Below, one piece after another: positions 26,331 through 40,000 of a stretch of 64,000 nucleotides of DNA. The stretch spans positions 81,066,604-81,130,603 of the forward strand of contig NC_065531.1 in NCBI RefSeq assembly GCF_020184175.1, written 5' to 3'. A program made the translations under genes and the position numbers. The stretch's first letter is position 1; each line of letters opens with the position of its first letter. The notes beneath the pieces are model-generated. The model was not told where the DNA came from. It saw nothing but the letters and a program-made list of their open reading frames with translations, and did no database searches. The DNA is from Aphis gossypii (lineage: Eukaryota; Arthropoda; Insecta; Hemiptera; Aphididae).

Positions 26331-27681
26331 GTATACAGTCGAGCCCTTATCGATCAGCTGGTTGTCCGCGGTGACGTTCGTTCGATTACTACTTGTACCA
26401 AATTATTATCGATGCCAATAAATAGGTCTAAAATAACGCGACTACCCTCTGACCGCGCCCCGTTGAACGATATATTATAATAGTATTGTTATTATAGGTA
26501 CAATTTATATTCATCGAATCTCCTCGTTCGTTTTTTTCATCATAATATTATGTGTATGTAGGTACCGTACTCATAATTACTATTATACGTACACAGGGTC
26601 CAAGGTCCGGGATTTTGTATTAATTATTATGATGCACACAAAATTAAAAAAATTTACATAAAAATAGGTACTTGGAAAACGGAATAAAGCTTTTAGAGGT
26701 GAACTGTAAATCGTTAGTCATTGTTTATTATTTTTTTACACATTTATTATGAACTCATTTAAATGGCATTAGTTTGAAATTATAAATTTAGTATTGTATT
26801 TATATTATATGTATATACATATAATTATAAATGCATCTGTTCTATCATTGAGTAATTTTAGGTTCAAATAATAGTTACAATCAAATATTTAACCAAACTT
26901 CGGCATAAGGTTCAGAGACTTTTTTAGTTCTAATTAGATTCATTTTCTCTAGAAAAATAAATCTCTACAAATAGGGTGTTTATGAACGTTATACTCCTTT
27001 TATTCAAGGTTTGTCCTTGTATCTACTATCTTATAGTTTATATGATATAGTATTAATTATTGTATTAATTGTATACCTATATATTGTAAATATTTGCTTA
27101 ATTATAATAATAATAATAAAAAAAATTAATTATTCAATTTCGTTTTTATATAATATTTAATTTTTATGTAATTATCTAGAGTTATGTAACTTACATGTAT
27201 ATGTTTTTACTTAATATATATAAAGACAAAGGAAAATCATCCTTTTCAGGATTTACAAAGGATCTACAACAGTTTTACATCACTATATTGTATTAAAAAC
27301 CGTTGAAATATTTTATTAGAACTATTTTAAGTCAAATGTAAAATGTACATACAAATCTGAGACCACATTGTAACTGCCCATTAATTAGATACCTAATTAT
27401 CTCATTGATTTTGTAGTTACTAGTTCCTTACCTTATTTCTCGATTTAATATGACTTCTGCTTCATATTGTCAGATAATCAATGTTGCATTGTATAATTCG
27501 AACCTATGTATAATACGAGTATATATTATGAAGTGTATTAATTAATCAGATAATAGATAATTTGTAATTATTTAAAATATATTATTATTATTCAGTACTA
27601 TTTAACTATTAGAAAAATTAATACTTACTATTGAATATTGGAGTTCTGAGTAGGTACTTATCAAATAGCCCGAAGTATAGA

Positions 27682-27785
<104 letters not shown>

Positions 27786-29817
27786 ATACAAAATATAATT
27801 GATAATATTTTATCTTCATACTTATTTTGTAATATTTGTATGATATTTTACTTACCCATTACTCACTCAGGTTAGGGTAAATCGATTGCTTTATATTATA
27901 TACTCCCTCGGACTACAGTTTAAATATAAAATATTAAATAACTGTCGTCTGTCGGAATGCAATGAAAATCTACTTTAAATATTTTATTTAATTAGGGCAA
28001 AATATAAATTATACTTAACTTATACATTTTGTTATAATGTACTAAGAACAAATTTCCTTAATCCTATATTCATATCAATATTATTTAATTATTGAATAAT
28101 GTATTAACATGTATGATAAAATATTATACTTCGGCGATAAAATGTCATCTAAATAAAATGTATAGATAACATATCATTTTAATGTATTAAGTACCAATAT
28201 TATAATATATTGTTTTAACAATTTAGGTCTGTAATCATTGTTTTTGACATTTTATCTATTAAAGTAATCCTCGAAAGTAATGAAATAAATATAGGTATTT
28301 TAGAGAGTTAAGTTAATTTATTTATAAATGAGGTAGGTTGTAGGTATTTGGTGACAGGAAATAAATTGAATGAGGAAATTGATTACATTATGCCTGGTAA
28401 GACATTTCGGCAGGACAATAGGGAATTAAGGTTTCACTACGTTGTGTTGAAAGTAAAAGACAATTAAATGAGGTATGTCAAAGGTTACTGATTATATCGT
28501 TAGCTGTTTGTGAATAGAGTTTAGAAAAGGATGTCATTAGGGGAGAGGGGGTTCAGGAAGAGAGATAGTTTATATAATTTAATTGGAAATAATAAATGGC
28601 TTAATTGAGTGCACAAAATATTATTTTCAGCGTTTTTTGGAAGATTCAAATCAAAAAAATAAAATATATAAACAATACCTCTTTTTTTATTTCAGATGAC
28701 ATGTTAATTAATATATTTCAAAATATACACTGATAAAATTAATGCAATATCCTTACTTGACCACTTGACTAACAGCTATTAACTTTTCAAATCTTAAGTT
28801 ATTATTAATTGGAATTGATTTCTCACAGTATATTCCTGACACACATAGTTTTATTTTCAAATTTTAATGAAACTCATATTTTTTTTTTATAAGCTAATAT
28901 ACTTATTCTACATGCAACTCTATATTTATACGTTGGAGTGAACAAAGTAACCGATTTGTTATCTACCGTTTGGACAACAGTTAGTCTAATATGATTTCCA
29001 CAAGGGTGACTTGTTATCAACTATTGTCTATTATAATTTATAGTAGCAATATGTTTATATACATATTATAATTTTATAGTTTTAATAATCGTATAACATT
29101 TTTTACAATATTCAGTAAAATATTTTTAACTAGATTTTTCTAGAAACTATAACGTCATAATTTCACTCATTTCAAATGATTTTTTCATATGTGGCTAATA
29201 TATATAAGTTAAAAATAATTATCAATTTAATGTTGGATATCGTGTTTTTATGTTTTTCGATTAAAGATATTAACATAAATATAAATAATATATACATTAT
29301 AAAGGTTTAAAAATTATAAATTCATTTTGATACTATTATTGTAAAACATTAATAATATATTGAACATGTTAAACTCTTTTTTTTTGTAAAAAATTACAAC
29401 GCACGGTTAGGTACTTTATTTTTTAATTAAACTATATAGATAGGTATAATGCTTTAGAAACATTTACCATAATGTACAAAAAATATACATATAATTTAAT
29501 AAGAAGGAATTTTATAAATCACATTAAAGTTGGGGAGTTTTTACTTTTAAGTATATGAAATGATTAAAATACTTAATCCAAAAAATATTTTTTAACTTGT
29601 AATGCAATGGAATATTTTAGTATTTTACTTGTAGAAAACTTACCGAGTGAGACAATATTAATTCAGTTTTTACCATCATGATTTTTTTTTCTTTAAAAGT
29701 TTTAACCTTTTTACTCATAACATTCTTAACTTAATATGATAAAGCCCATCATAATATATCACATCTAAAATAATAGTGAAAATGCTGCGTAACTATAAAA
29801 TAATACTAAGCTTTATG

Positions 29818-29823
29818 TTTATT
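29818..29823 (-). terminator. Candidate polyadenylation signal of the VMAT-like gene
   Basis: On the minus strand AATAAA lies about 20 bases after the stop codon. That gives an unusually short 3' UTR if it is used. Confidence 0.35.
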
Positions 29824-29842
29824 ACTAATAATATTAACAATT

Positions 29843-32800
29843 TTAATTATTTTCATCCAGTTCATCGAGTTTTTTATAAGCGATATGTTTGCTAAAGAAT
29901 GGTACAACACTTGTGGACTTATAATCCGGAATAGACGTATCAATATTAATCTAAAAAAATAAATACAAATGATTAGTGTATAATGTTTGGTTATTAACAA
30001 AGATTTTTATTTGTACTTTTTCCGTTTTGTTGTTTGAAACTTTACTTAAAAATACCAACAGACAGCAATAAGATATGTTTATAATTCCTACAGTTCTCAT
30101 TAAACATGGGAATCCAAGAGTTTTCACGACTTGACCGCCGAAAATTGGACCTTAAATCATAAATTACAGTATTTGCTTAAGCAAATATATTTAAGACAGG
30201 TAGGTACCCGTTTAAATATAGATAGGTATACACTGAATGATAAAATGATAATATTTTATTTGATACCTATAGTATTATAAATTATAATAGCATATTTTTA
30301 TATAAATATTAAATACGTGATACTATTTAAATACATTTGGTGTTATATTTGTGTACAAAAAAAAAAATTAAAAAATCATTGTAATTAATATTGTATAGTT
30401 AAGTTAACTATATAACTTACCAAAGGAATATGCTAGACTAACGGCCGTTTGTTGGAGTGCGTATACCGATCCATAATGTACGTTTGGATGTCTGGTGTCT
30501 ACTAGATTTGCCAGCATGGGAACCAAAGCTGAATCTACTATTCCTATACCCAAACCTAAACCAAAATGTGGACAAACAAGACCTATTGTCGTTGTGGCAG
30601 CCGGAATCTTTTAAAACATAATGTTATTGGATTATAAGTATATAATATAATATTACAGTAAGTTATTACTAGGTATCTATTACATCAACACTGTTTGATA
30701 ATTATAAATTATCGAATTTTTGACAGTTAACTCACCATAATTGCGGATATACCAACTAGTAGAGTTGCTAGTACAGCCATTCTCCATTGTCCCATTGTGT
30801 ATGACAAAGTGCCAAAGAAATTCGTGCCAATTAAATAGCCAAGACTATCTGGAATGAAAACTGTACCCAGCTGCCATTTCTGAAATAATTACGACGTTAT
30901 AACTGTATCTTAAGTTTTCAAAAAGTTCAAATTACTTCTGGGTTTATAATTTGTATGAGCCAAATTGGTAAAAACGGTTCCAAAATGGCCATGGCAGATG
31001 ATGTTAGACAAATAGAAAAAGTGATTAACAGGATATATCCATCTTTTAGAAGATCTTTCCAGTTGCCATTATTAAAGTGAGACTATTGACAAAAAAAATA
31101 TTCAAATAAAAAAACATATTTACAGAGTGGGTTCTTATAAAGTATTAAAAATACTGTTATAAAAAAAATAGAACATTTTTAAATTAAGTTATATGTAAAA
31201 ATATAACACGATAAGATGGTTATCTGATTCTAAAATTAATCAATGAATAAAATGTATTTTTACACACAATAACTAAATAATAACAATAAAAATAAATAAT
31301 ACATTATCATTATTATTAATAACAATATTAAATACCTACTTGATGTTTATCATTATATGTTTGTTTTAATTGCAGTATCTCATTAAATGAATTTACCTAA
31401 TGTATAAAACAAAATAGTTAGACATAATTGTTGAAATAAAAATAATTAATAAACAACATGTCAAAATCCTATATTAAATTATACATTTATTTAAGATTTA
31501 GACCACAATAGATTAATAAAGTTCTCAAATAAGGTATCTGAGAGAAATAGTAGGTATAAAATAAAGCTGAAAATTAATATATAAGACTATGGAATTGTAG
31601 TTATCAAGATAGTGATTAACTAAACTCTGAAATGAAGAAGATTGATCATTTGTTATATCTATATGAGAAATAATGAAATAATAGGCGAGGAAGGAGAAGA
31701 AGCTCAAGAATTTGGAAAGGAATATAAAATGTTATTTTCAGAGGACACAAAGCTTAGGAACAGTTTAGGGGTTAAACTAGATGATAAATGAGGGAACAAG
31801 TAGTTGAGATAATGAGAATGAATGAACGCTGAATATAGGTAAGCGAGAAAAATACAATATAACGTATATTTAACTGTTTAGAAAAAAAAACTTTCATTCA
31901 AAAATACATTAAGTGTTAGATAGATAGAAAATGTCATAGTAGGATAACCGAGTTGCGTGTTTTAACGACATAATAAGTAAATTAATTATATAACCATTGT
32001 TAATAATACGAAAATGTAAATTGTAATATTTGAAACTTGAAAGCTGAAATTAACTTTTTCATAAAATACCGTTTTAATTTAAATAGGCCATTTATATTGT
32101 ATAAATTATATTTGTTTAAATAACTTAATAACTTTATTATATATTCTGTTTTCATGTTTGTATCATATTATATAAATATATTTTTTAAACATAGGTATGT
32201 ATTGTATATTTTTGAAAGCAAATATACAAACATCTTATTTAAATTTTTATATTCATAAAAATTAAGATGCAGGATAGAGTATTATATTAGATAGTATTAT
32301 ATATTACTTGAAATATTTACCTTTTTTACTAGATTAAAATTAAAAACAAAAAGTTGTAGACCTGAAAAAGAAAATATTTGTTTAATTATCTCTACTAATT
32401 ATTGTACTTGTATGTAGTTTTTATAATTTATTATATTTTAACTAAGTTAAAAAAAAAAATCAATGTATTTCAGTTGAAAGATTTGTATGATATAGGATTT
32501 AAAAAACAAACAAAAAAAAAAAAAAATAATAATAATAATAAATAAAAATAATCGCTTTAGTCTTCAAATAATTCTAGTAGATCCAATTTAGCATTACACT
32601 TTTACACTGGTTAAATATTACAGAATTTAAATGATAAGGGTTATTCGATATTAAATTTTCACACATCGTACTTAAGTAGGTGTATTGATATATATATATT
32701 AATATAATGAAATTACATGCAGCAATCATAAAATCCTTTGTAAACACTTGCAATTTTTTTTACTTATAAGCTTAATTATATTAAATAATTTTAAATTTCG

Positions 32801-35800
32801 ACCGATAAATGTATAATATTTAAAGTATTATATGAATGTGATTTTGTATGTAGCTTTTAGGTTTGTTATCATGGTTGGAGTATTAAACATGTTTTTCAAA
32901 CAATTCCTAGTACTTTTTTTTTCAAAATAATTTGAAAAGACTAAAAATACGACTTTTCTAGATATGATTTAATTTTTAAAATATTATATATCCGTTTGAG
33001 TTAAAAAGACTTAAAAATACAAAAATGTTTTTTCATTTTAGTACTTATATTAATAAACATTTTTTTTAGGTTTTAAGTCTAAAAGCTTGAGAGTTTAATT
33101 AAAAGTTTTTCGTATATTGTTCTTATAGAGATAAAAAATATTAAAAACATATAGTCATAATTTGGTTGTAAGTGAGCGTTATTTGAGTTCAAATTTTGAT
33201 GACATTTGTCAAAAAAAAAATTTGTCACAAAAATGTCATCTAAATTATTTTTTAATTTAAAAGTTATACATATTTTTCTAATTCCATTATTATTAGCTTG
33301 AAATTGTAATTTAAGATTTCTCATAAGCTTTTTTACTGGTATTTAAAAAGATACTTAGCATAACACGCAACACATATTTTTATGAATAGCCAAGTTTAAA
33401 GTTTGACGATTTCATATTTATATTATGTATTATCATAATTTATTATTAAAAAAATTTTGTTATAATATTTTTATAACCTAACCTAACCTTTGAAACTTAA
33501 AATATTAAAAGCTATCTTAACTATCTTACTGAAAATTATCTTCTGAAATATTAAAATAAATAATATCTATTACATTTAGTGATTTTAATTGTTACTATTA
33601 CTTTTTTTCTTGAGTATATTAATATTTCTAAATTTTCAGATACGACTTACCTAAATTGAATGTTATGGCACATATTATAACATTAAATGGTGTTGACTTA
33701 TCAACAAAATAATAAAGTATGCCACCAAATGGATAACCGACTAAAACACCTAAGGCTATACTTCCCATAACTAGACCCATTACTTTACTACGTCTTAAAT
33801 CTGACATATGATTTTGATCAGCAATTAAGCACATACCTGAAATATAGTTTTTATGAATATTTATATAATGTATAATTTATATATGTATACTATACATATT
33901 CCTTATATTTATACTTATTAATAACAAATTATACCAGAAACACTGATCAGTGCTGAAGCAGTTCCTTGAAGACTTCTAGCAACTAGTAATGAAACAAAAG
34001 TCTCTCCATATGCAAACACTGTATTTTGAAAAAAAAAATAAGTAAAAAATATAACTGAGTAGTACATAACTTGATAGTTAAAAATACAATAGTAATTAAA
34101 ATAGATTGGTTAATATATTGGAATAAATAATCATAAACCAATATCATATAAATAAAAAATTTGTTATATTAGTAAGTATTGAGAATCAACTATATATTTT
34201 GTTTTTACTTTCAAAAAAGATTTCATTAAAAATAATTTTTTTTAGTTCGACCATTTAAAAATATAGGTTTATTTAATATAAACAATAAAAATATGATTTA
34301 TATTGGCGTTGATTTATAATATACCACAATACTATATATTATTATGTATTTTGGTATGTTTTCTTATTTCGTAAAAATAATTCATCAACTTATATAAATA
34401 CATTTTGATAACAGGTACCTATCTATTCTTTTTTTCATTTTAAAATCGAATTCCAAATTGATTACCTACCATGTATAATCTAATTTTAGTAAGTATTTTT
34501 AATGTAATTGGATTAAAAAATTAACTATTAACTATAATGGATAAAACAATTATAAAAATAAAATATCTTATTACGTCTGAACATTTAAATTAATAAATCT
34601 AAAATCTAAAATATTTATGCAATTTTTGATTTTATCTTGCTTGTAATAGAATAGATAAAATTAAAGTTGATATAATAAATAACCATAGTTACCTATTCAA
34701 TTGTTATATTATAACAATAATAATACTATGTATTGTATATAACATAATATTATACTTTATATGTTATATTATTATTATTATGACATCGTAATAAATTATT
34801 TCTGATGTATTATATTAACTATAAATGTATTTATCTTGTTTTAATTATCTTTCAGATATTATGTAAGTTACGAAGTCTATACATACATATTATAAATTAG
34901 ATTAATTTAAATTTTAAAGTATATTACTTACAAACTGATATTATAATCAAAAGAATTGATCCAAGGAATATAGGTAAACTGTATCCGACGTATGATGTTA
35001 AAATTCCCACTAAAGGATTCATAAACAACTGGACAATAGCTTTAGAAGATAACAAGACGCCTATTGTTTCATTTTCATTTTCTAATGTTTGTAATTTCAT
35101 TTTGATCAATGAACTAAATAATACATTTCAAACGTGTATGGAGTATTATAAATATAAAATAAAATTTAAACAATATTACCTAGGAAGAAGCGGTTGGTCT
35201 CTTCTAGTTGCATTAGTTACAAAATGTGTTGTATTGGTGATCCATTGTATGTATAAATGTTCAGGAATAATTGGCACTGTAATATATTATACTTGGATTC
35301 AATACAATTAAAGCTGTATTGAAATTTTTTTTAAAACTTTTATTATAAAATATAATTGTATACAAATATAAAATTTATTGCAGCAAATATGGAGTATATA
35401 AAAAAATTTCAATTTTCAATGTTTGTAAACTATTTTTTAACAAATTTATAAAATTGTGTTTTGTCATAAATAGTCATTGATTTTGGCAAAAACTAAAATA
35501 ACATGTTCAAAGTTAGTTTTGTTAAAGAAATTTTTTTTATAAAAATTAATCAAATAAATATACTTAAAACTTGTTTGAAGATTAATATAATATACTTAAT
35601 AGGTAATACCTATATATTAAGTATATTGCTAAATTGCTTTGTTATAATATATCAACTGTGAAGTGTAATATATGTTTTTAAATTAAATTTTTATATATAT
35701 ATGATGTTATGTTTGAACATTTCAAACTGTGTGGTAGAAACTTATGTTAAATAATTAAAAATTTAAATAATAGCATAATTATTTCATTGATTTTTACGTG

Positions 35801-36213
35801 TATTTAATTATGCAATTTAAATAATTATTTTGAAATTAAATTTTAAAAACTATTAGCTCTAATTGTTATTCCACATTCAAAGCTAAGCTGGTTAAAAATT
35901 AAAATCAACTACAATATAAATAATTTTATGATTCATTTACATATTACTTTTAATCATCATTTATTTTTAATTTTAATTTTTTTTAACATGAATATATTTT
36001 TTTAAATTTTCTTTTACGCTGCTGTTATTCAAAACACATGCATATGCCTTGTATACTATATATATGGTACTTATTTGTAATATTATGGATCTATAAATAG
36101 TGTTAATTACATAAGAACATAATTTATATTATCTCACCAACTACAGTCAAAAGTACATTGTCCAAAAACATTGATAAGTAGACTACGGAGATCACACCCA
36201 AATCGCTCTCCAT
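29843..36213 (-). CDS. Vesicular monoamine transporter-like protein, SLC18 family (461 aa)
   Basis: This is a major-facilitator proton antiporter that loads transmitter into secretory vesicles. Exons in transcript order are 36213-36138, 35276-35180, 35113-34932, 34018-33935, 33836-33651, 32361-32321, 31082-30936, 30879-30736, 30607-30421, 30150-30017 and 29950-29843. All junctions are GT-AG and in phase. SLC18 landmarks are LDNVLLTVVVPIIP (TM1, Asp18), SSKAIVQL (TM2, Lys82), ARSLQG, GVLVGYPFGG, ILEPFLPIW, KWQLG, LIGTNFFG and GIVDSALVP (TM10, Asp344). The first lumenal loop is short and has three sequons (Asn40, Asn47, Asn72). The TM11 motif reads SVYALQQ, where vertebrate VMAT2 has SVYAIAD, so a conserved Asp is Gln. 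ATG 36213 gives only eight residues before TM1. The frame is open back to an acceptor at 36233, so an upstream exon may add more N-terminus. It could be VMAT itself, a VMAT paralogue or a relative of fly portabella. Confidence 0.85.
31400..35000. other. Introns of the VMAT-like gene
   Basis: Between the small exons the introns are AT-rich. The one between 31082 and 32321 includes a purine-rich stretch at about 31660-31860. The intron between 32361 and 33651 has a short interstitial CCTAA run near 33476-33490. No second gene was recognised inside. Confidence 0.5.
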
Positions 36214-36232
36214 ATTTTGTGATAAAATTGAC

Positions 36233-37031
36233 CTGTAGATTATAAATGTTATTATAATAGGTACCTATACAATAGAAAATCATTTGAATAATGTGAATCA
36301 TTTAGAAGTTTAATATGACAAAATATAGTCAACGCATAAATAAGTAAAATAGATACTAAAATTTTGAATAAGTTAATGTATATAACTGAATTTATGTATA
36401 TAAAAAAAAACAAAACTAAGATATTCTTACATTGAATCTAAGTGTTGCACGTAGATCGGACAACATGTACATGTACTTCGTTATGGCTAAGTGTGCTTAT
36501 TCGGGGGTTACATGTTTTCAGAATTGCTGGAAAAAATGATTTCCTGTCCACTGGACAACGCGTTGTCGTGGTAACATTTAATTTTATCGTCGCACATGCT
36601 ATTTAACGTTCCATTTTTTTTTTATCTTTTGTTGACACCAATGGGTTTTGAATTTAGTATCTAAAAAGGGTAGTGCATGAAAGTAAAACTATCATATTAT
36701 AGTGATATAATATTTATGTATCAGTATATACTATATACACTTACTGAGTACTGATCTCTGAACTTAATTTTTTTTATTATCTCAATGTACAACAGTTCAA
36801 AAATTTAGAGAATCAATAGTTTTGTTTACATATTATTATTATTGTTCTTGTTTTCAGTAATATAGGTTATTATATTGGACCATTGTCATTCGTACACGCT
36901 GTTACTATTTATTATGTATGTCTCAGAAAGTAAAAAAAATTGATATTTTAAAAATCTGCTTTTATATTTTTTGGCTTTGTGATACTTTTGTAATTTCATT
37001 AATTTATAACTTAGTTAAAAAGTATCTTAAA
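36233..37031. promoter_or_regulatory. Head-to-head spacer, possible bidirectional promoter
   Basis: The VMAT-like start (36213, - strand) and the Rab start (37032, + strand) face away from each other, about 0.8 kb apart. The middle, about 36440-36600, is less AT-rich and holds ACATGTACATGT and GACAACGCGTTGTC palindromes. Acceptor-like sites at 36233 (- strand) and about 36857 (+ strand) suggest untranslated leader exons on either side. If so, the true transcription starts may lie further apart or overlap. Confidence 0.35.
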
Positions 37032-40000
37032 ATGTCGAGAAGCAACGAATGTTATGACTATTTGTTTAAATATATTGTGGTGGGAGACGTAGGTAAGTAC
37101 TAAATTGTTACATAAATATCCAGAATTTTAATTTAAATTTATTTCTAGGTGTGTCAAAAGACACCTCCATTAACCATGTAAAATAATATATATAACCTAT
37201 TAATATTTTAATTACCTACTACCAATATATTCTTCTTTATACGTATTTTATTTCTTTAAAAATTTAAAACAATAGTAAAAAAAAATATAAAATTTTAAAT
37301 TTATACATTTTTTTTAAGCAAACTTTTGTATTTATGTGAAACTTATATTTATACAAATAATTTTATAATGTATTTCAGGTGTGGGGAAGACGTGCATTAC
37401 TAGACAGTTCTTATATCATGAGTTTGATTCTAAAGAGCTTACGACTATAGGTATACATGTATACAATAAATATTTTACTGTAAAAAAATTATATTCTACA
37501 ATTGATAAGTTGATTTATAATAAAATTTAGTAAGGTATATCGTATAGGTATGTTATATTATTGTAGAGAAGTTTCATTTTTTGTTCTATGCTCATTATTA
37601 ATGTAAATAAAATAATTTAAAATTATACTATAAAGTAAAGAATAATAACTCTATACAAATGTAAAACAAACAAATAGATAAAAAAAAAACAATACAGTCG
37701 CTGTGTTTATAGTATATAGTTACTAAATAGGTATTATTAAGTATTACTATTCATTGAATAGGTGACTGTATTGAAGATATATTAATTTTTAATTTAATGA
37801 TGAACCACTGTATATAAAATACAATAAAATACAATTCTGAACGGAGATGATCTGTTGCCCTATATTTTTAAAATGTTTTTATATATTTAGATTGCTATAG
37901 GTAATAATATTTAGTAAAAACATAGGTTGAATTTATTTTTTTCAAAAACATGTATAAATAAAAATTATTGTAATATTACTATTTGTTATCAACTTATAAG
38001 CTAATAATGATGAATCGCAAAAGTGTATAATTAAGTTCATCAAAGTATCTCAAAATTAATTCAAATAGGTATTTTGGAAATTACACTGCAGTATACTGTA
38101 TAGTAAATAATAGCTTATAGTATACATAATGGTAAAAATTTTAAGTTCCTGTGAATAATATTTTTGAAGTACAACAAAATTACTCAAATATTTTTTTTCT
38201 TTTTTTGTTTAAATATCTATTGCATTGATATTTAAACCTGTAAATTTTTAAATAGCATTGGGATTAACAAAATCACACTCATGTTATTTTAAGGCTATAT
38301 ATGTTTCTAAATAAAAAACTTGTGAGGAACCTTGTATTAAATGTTCAAGCCTTAGAAATTAATAGTATTAACATCTTATACATTTTTAATTACAAAATAA
38401 TTTGAAATTTTTCAAGATTTTTAACTTTTTTTAAAAGAAACTGCGATTAAGTAATTTTGATTTTTGTTTAATATAGTAATAATAACTTATGAGGATTCTA
38501 ACATTTAAAGTGCTTTTACTCAAAAACAACATTTTTATCATACAAAAATAAAAAGTATGATCAATTGTTATTTTACAAGTGAGTATTAGATTTCGTAAAA
38601 ATATAAACTTTAGTTAAATTTTTTTTAGTTGACCAGCGCTCAACTTATTTTATAATTATTATAAGCAAATCTTATGGAAAATGTTGTATTAAATTTTCAA
38701 CTCTAAGCAACTTATACAACATTTTTTATACATTTTTAACTACAAAATTGTTTGCAAATATTCATTATTTTGTCAATATTTAAATTTCAAAAGCTAATAA
38801 AAAAAATGTGCATATGTATTCTTATAATTTAAATATAAGACTAACTCACGAGGAACTTTGTATTAAATTTTCAAATATTTTGACTCAACCAAAAAAATTT
38901 AATTGATATTCTTAAAAAAAAAAAAATCACTAATATTTAAAATGCTTATAAATAGCCTTAAAATAAGCGAAATATTTTAAAAATTAAATTATATATTTAA
39001 ACAATGCCAGTCTAAATAATTGGCGAAATTTTCAAGTATCTACGACTTAGTATTTATAAATAATAACATGTATTTAAAGCCGTTTGAAGAACAATCGTTA
39101 TTGTTACGCGATTTTGTAAAAAATATAAAATCAGGCGCTCATAACATTTTTTTTCTATAATGATGCTTCGATTTACTTATGGAAAACATAATGTTGGATT
39201 TTTAACCTAATTAAAAAATTGTGTGAATTTTCAATTACAAAATTACTTGCAAATTTTCACGATTTTGACATATTTCATAAAAACTTGAACGATTAAAAAA
39301 AAAAAATTTTTTTTGATTCTTATAACGGAAATAACAACAACCAAAAAGAAACCTAGTATTAATTTTTCAAGTTCTTTATCGATATTTAAAAAAAATACTT
39401 AGAAAAATTTGAAAGTTTCAGTTGTCTATTAAAAGCTCAACAAAAGGCAGAATAATTTGAAAATTTAACCATGCATAAATAACGCTAATATAAACTTTTG
39501 ATGAAAATTTTTAAGTATTAAAAGTGATTCATTTTTGAATTACAACTGTATATAAAAAAATCAATTTTGTCGAAAACTGGTTTTGCGTTTAGTTCCTATT
39601 TTCATTACTTTTTTGTGGTTTTTCCGATTTTTTGAAAACTAATGGAAACTTTTTACTATTAACTTTTATAATGCACTAAGAATATTCAATTAGCCACTGA
39701 AAACTACACCTGAAGTTTTGAATTGGAACATTATTTCGAAAAGTTATGGTGTACACGACACAAAAAAACATATAGGTATCATTGTAAAATCAATACATTC
39801 ATCACTCCATTCAGAATCTAAAAATAAATATTTTTAACTACAAGTATTTATAAGTAGAAAATATATTTGGAATTAAATTATTATAAACAAACAATCTATC
39901 AAAAACTGATTTTTTTTTAGAATGATTTCGAATTTTTTTTTCAATATTATTTTGAAAAGTACTTAGAATTTTTTCTTTCAATTCCCCAAAAGTATCAACT

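Noticed and set aside
35102..35311. 69-residue + strand frame
   Set aside because: It is the reverse strand of VMAT-like exon 35180-35276 and its flanks.
36918..37031. Upstream in-frame start adding 38 residues to the Rab
   Set aside because: The extra residues are hydrophobic and unlike Rab N-termini. ATG 37032 gives the standard length.
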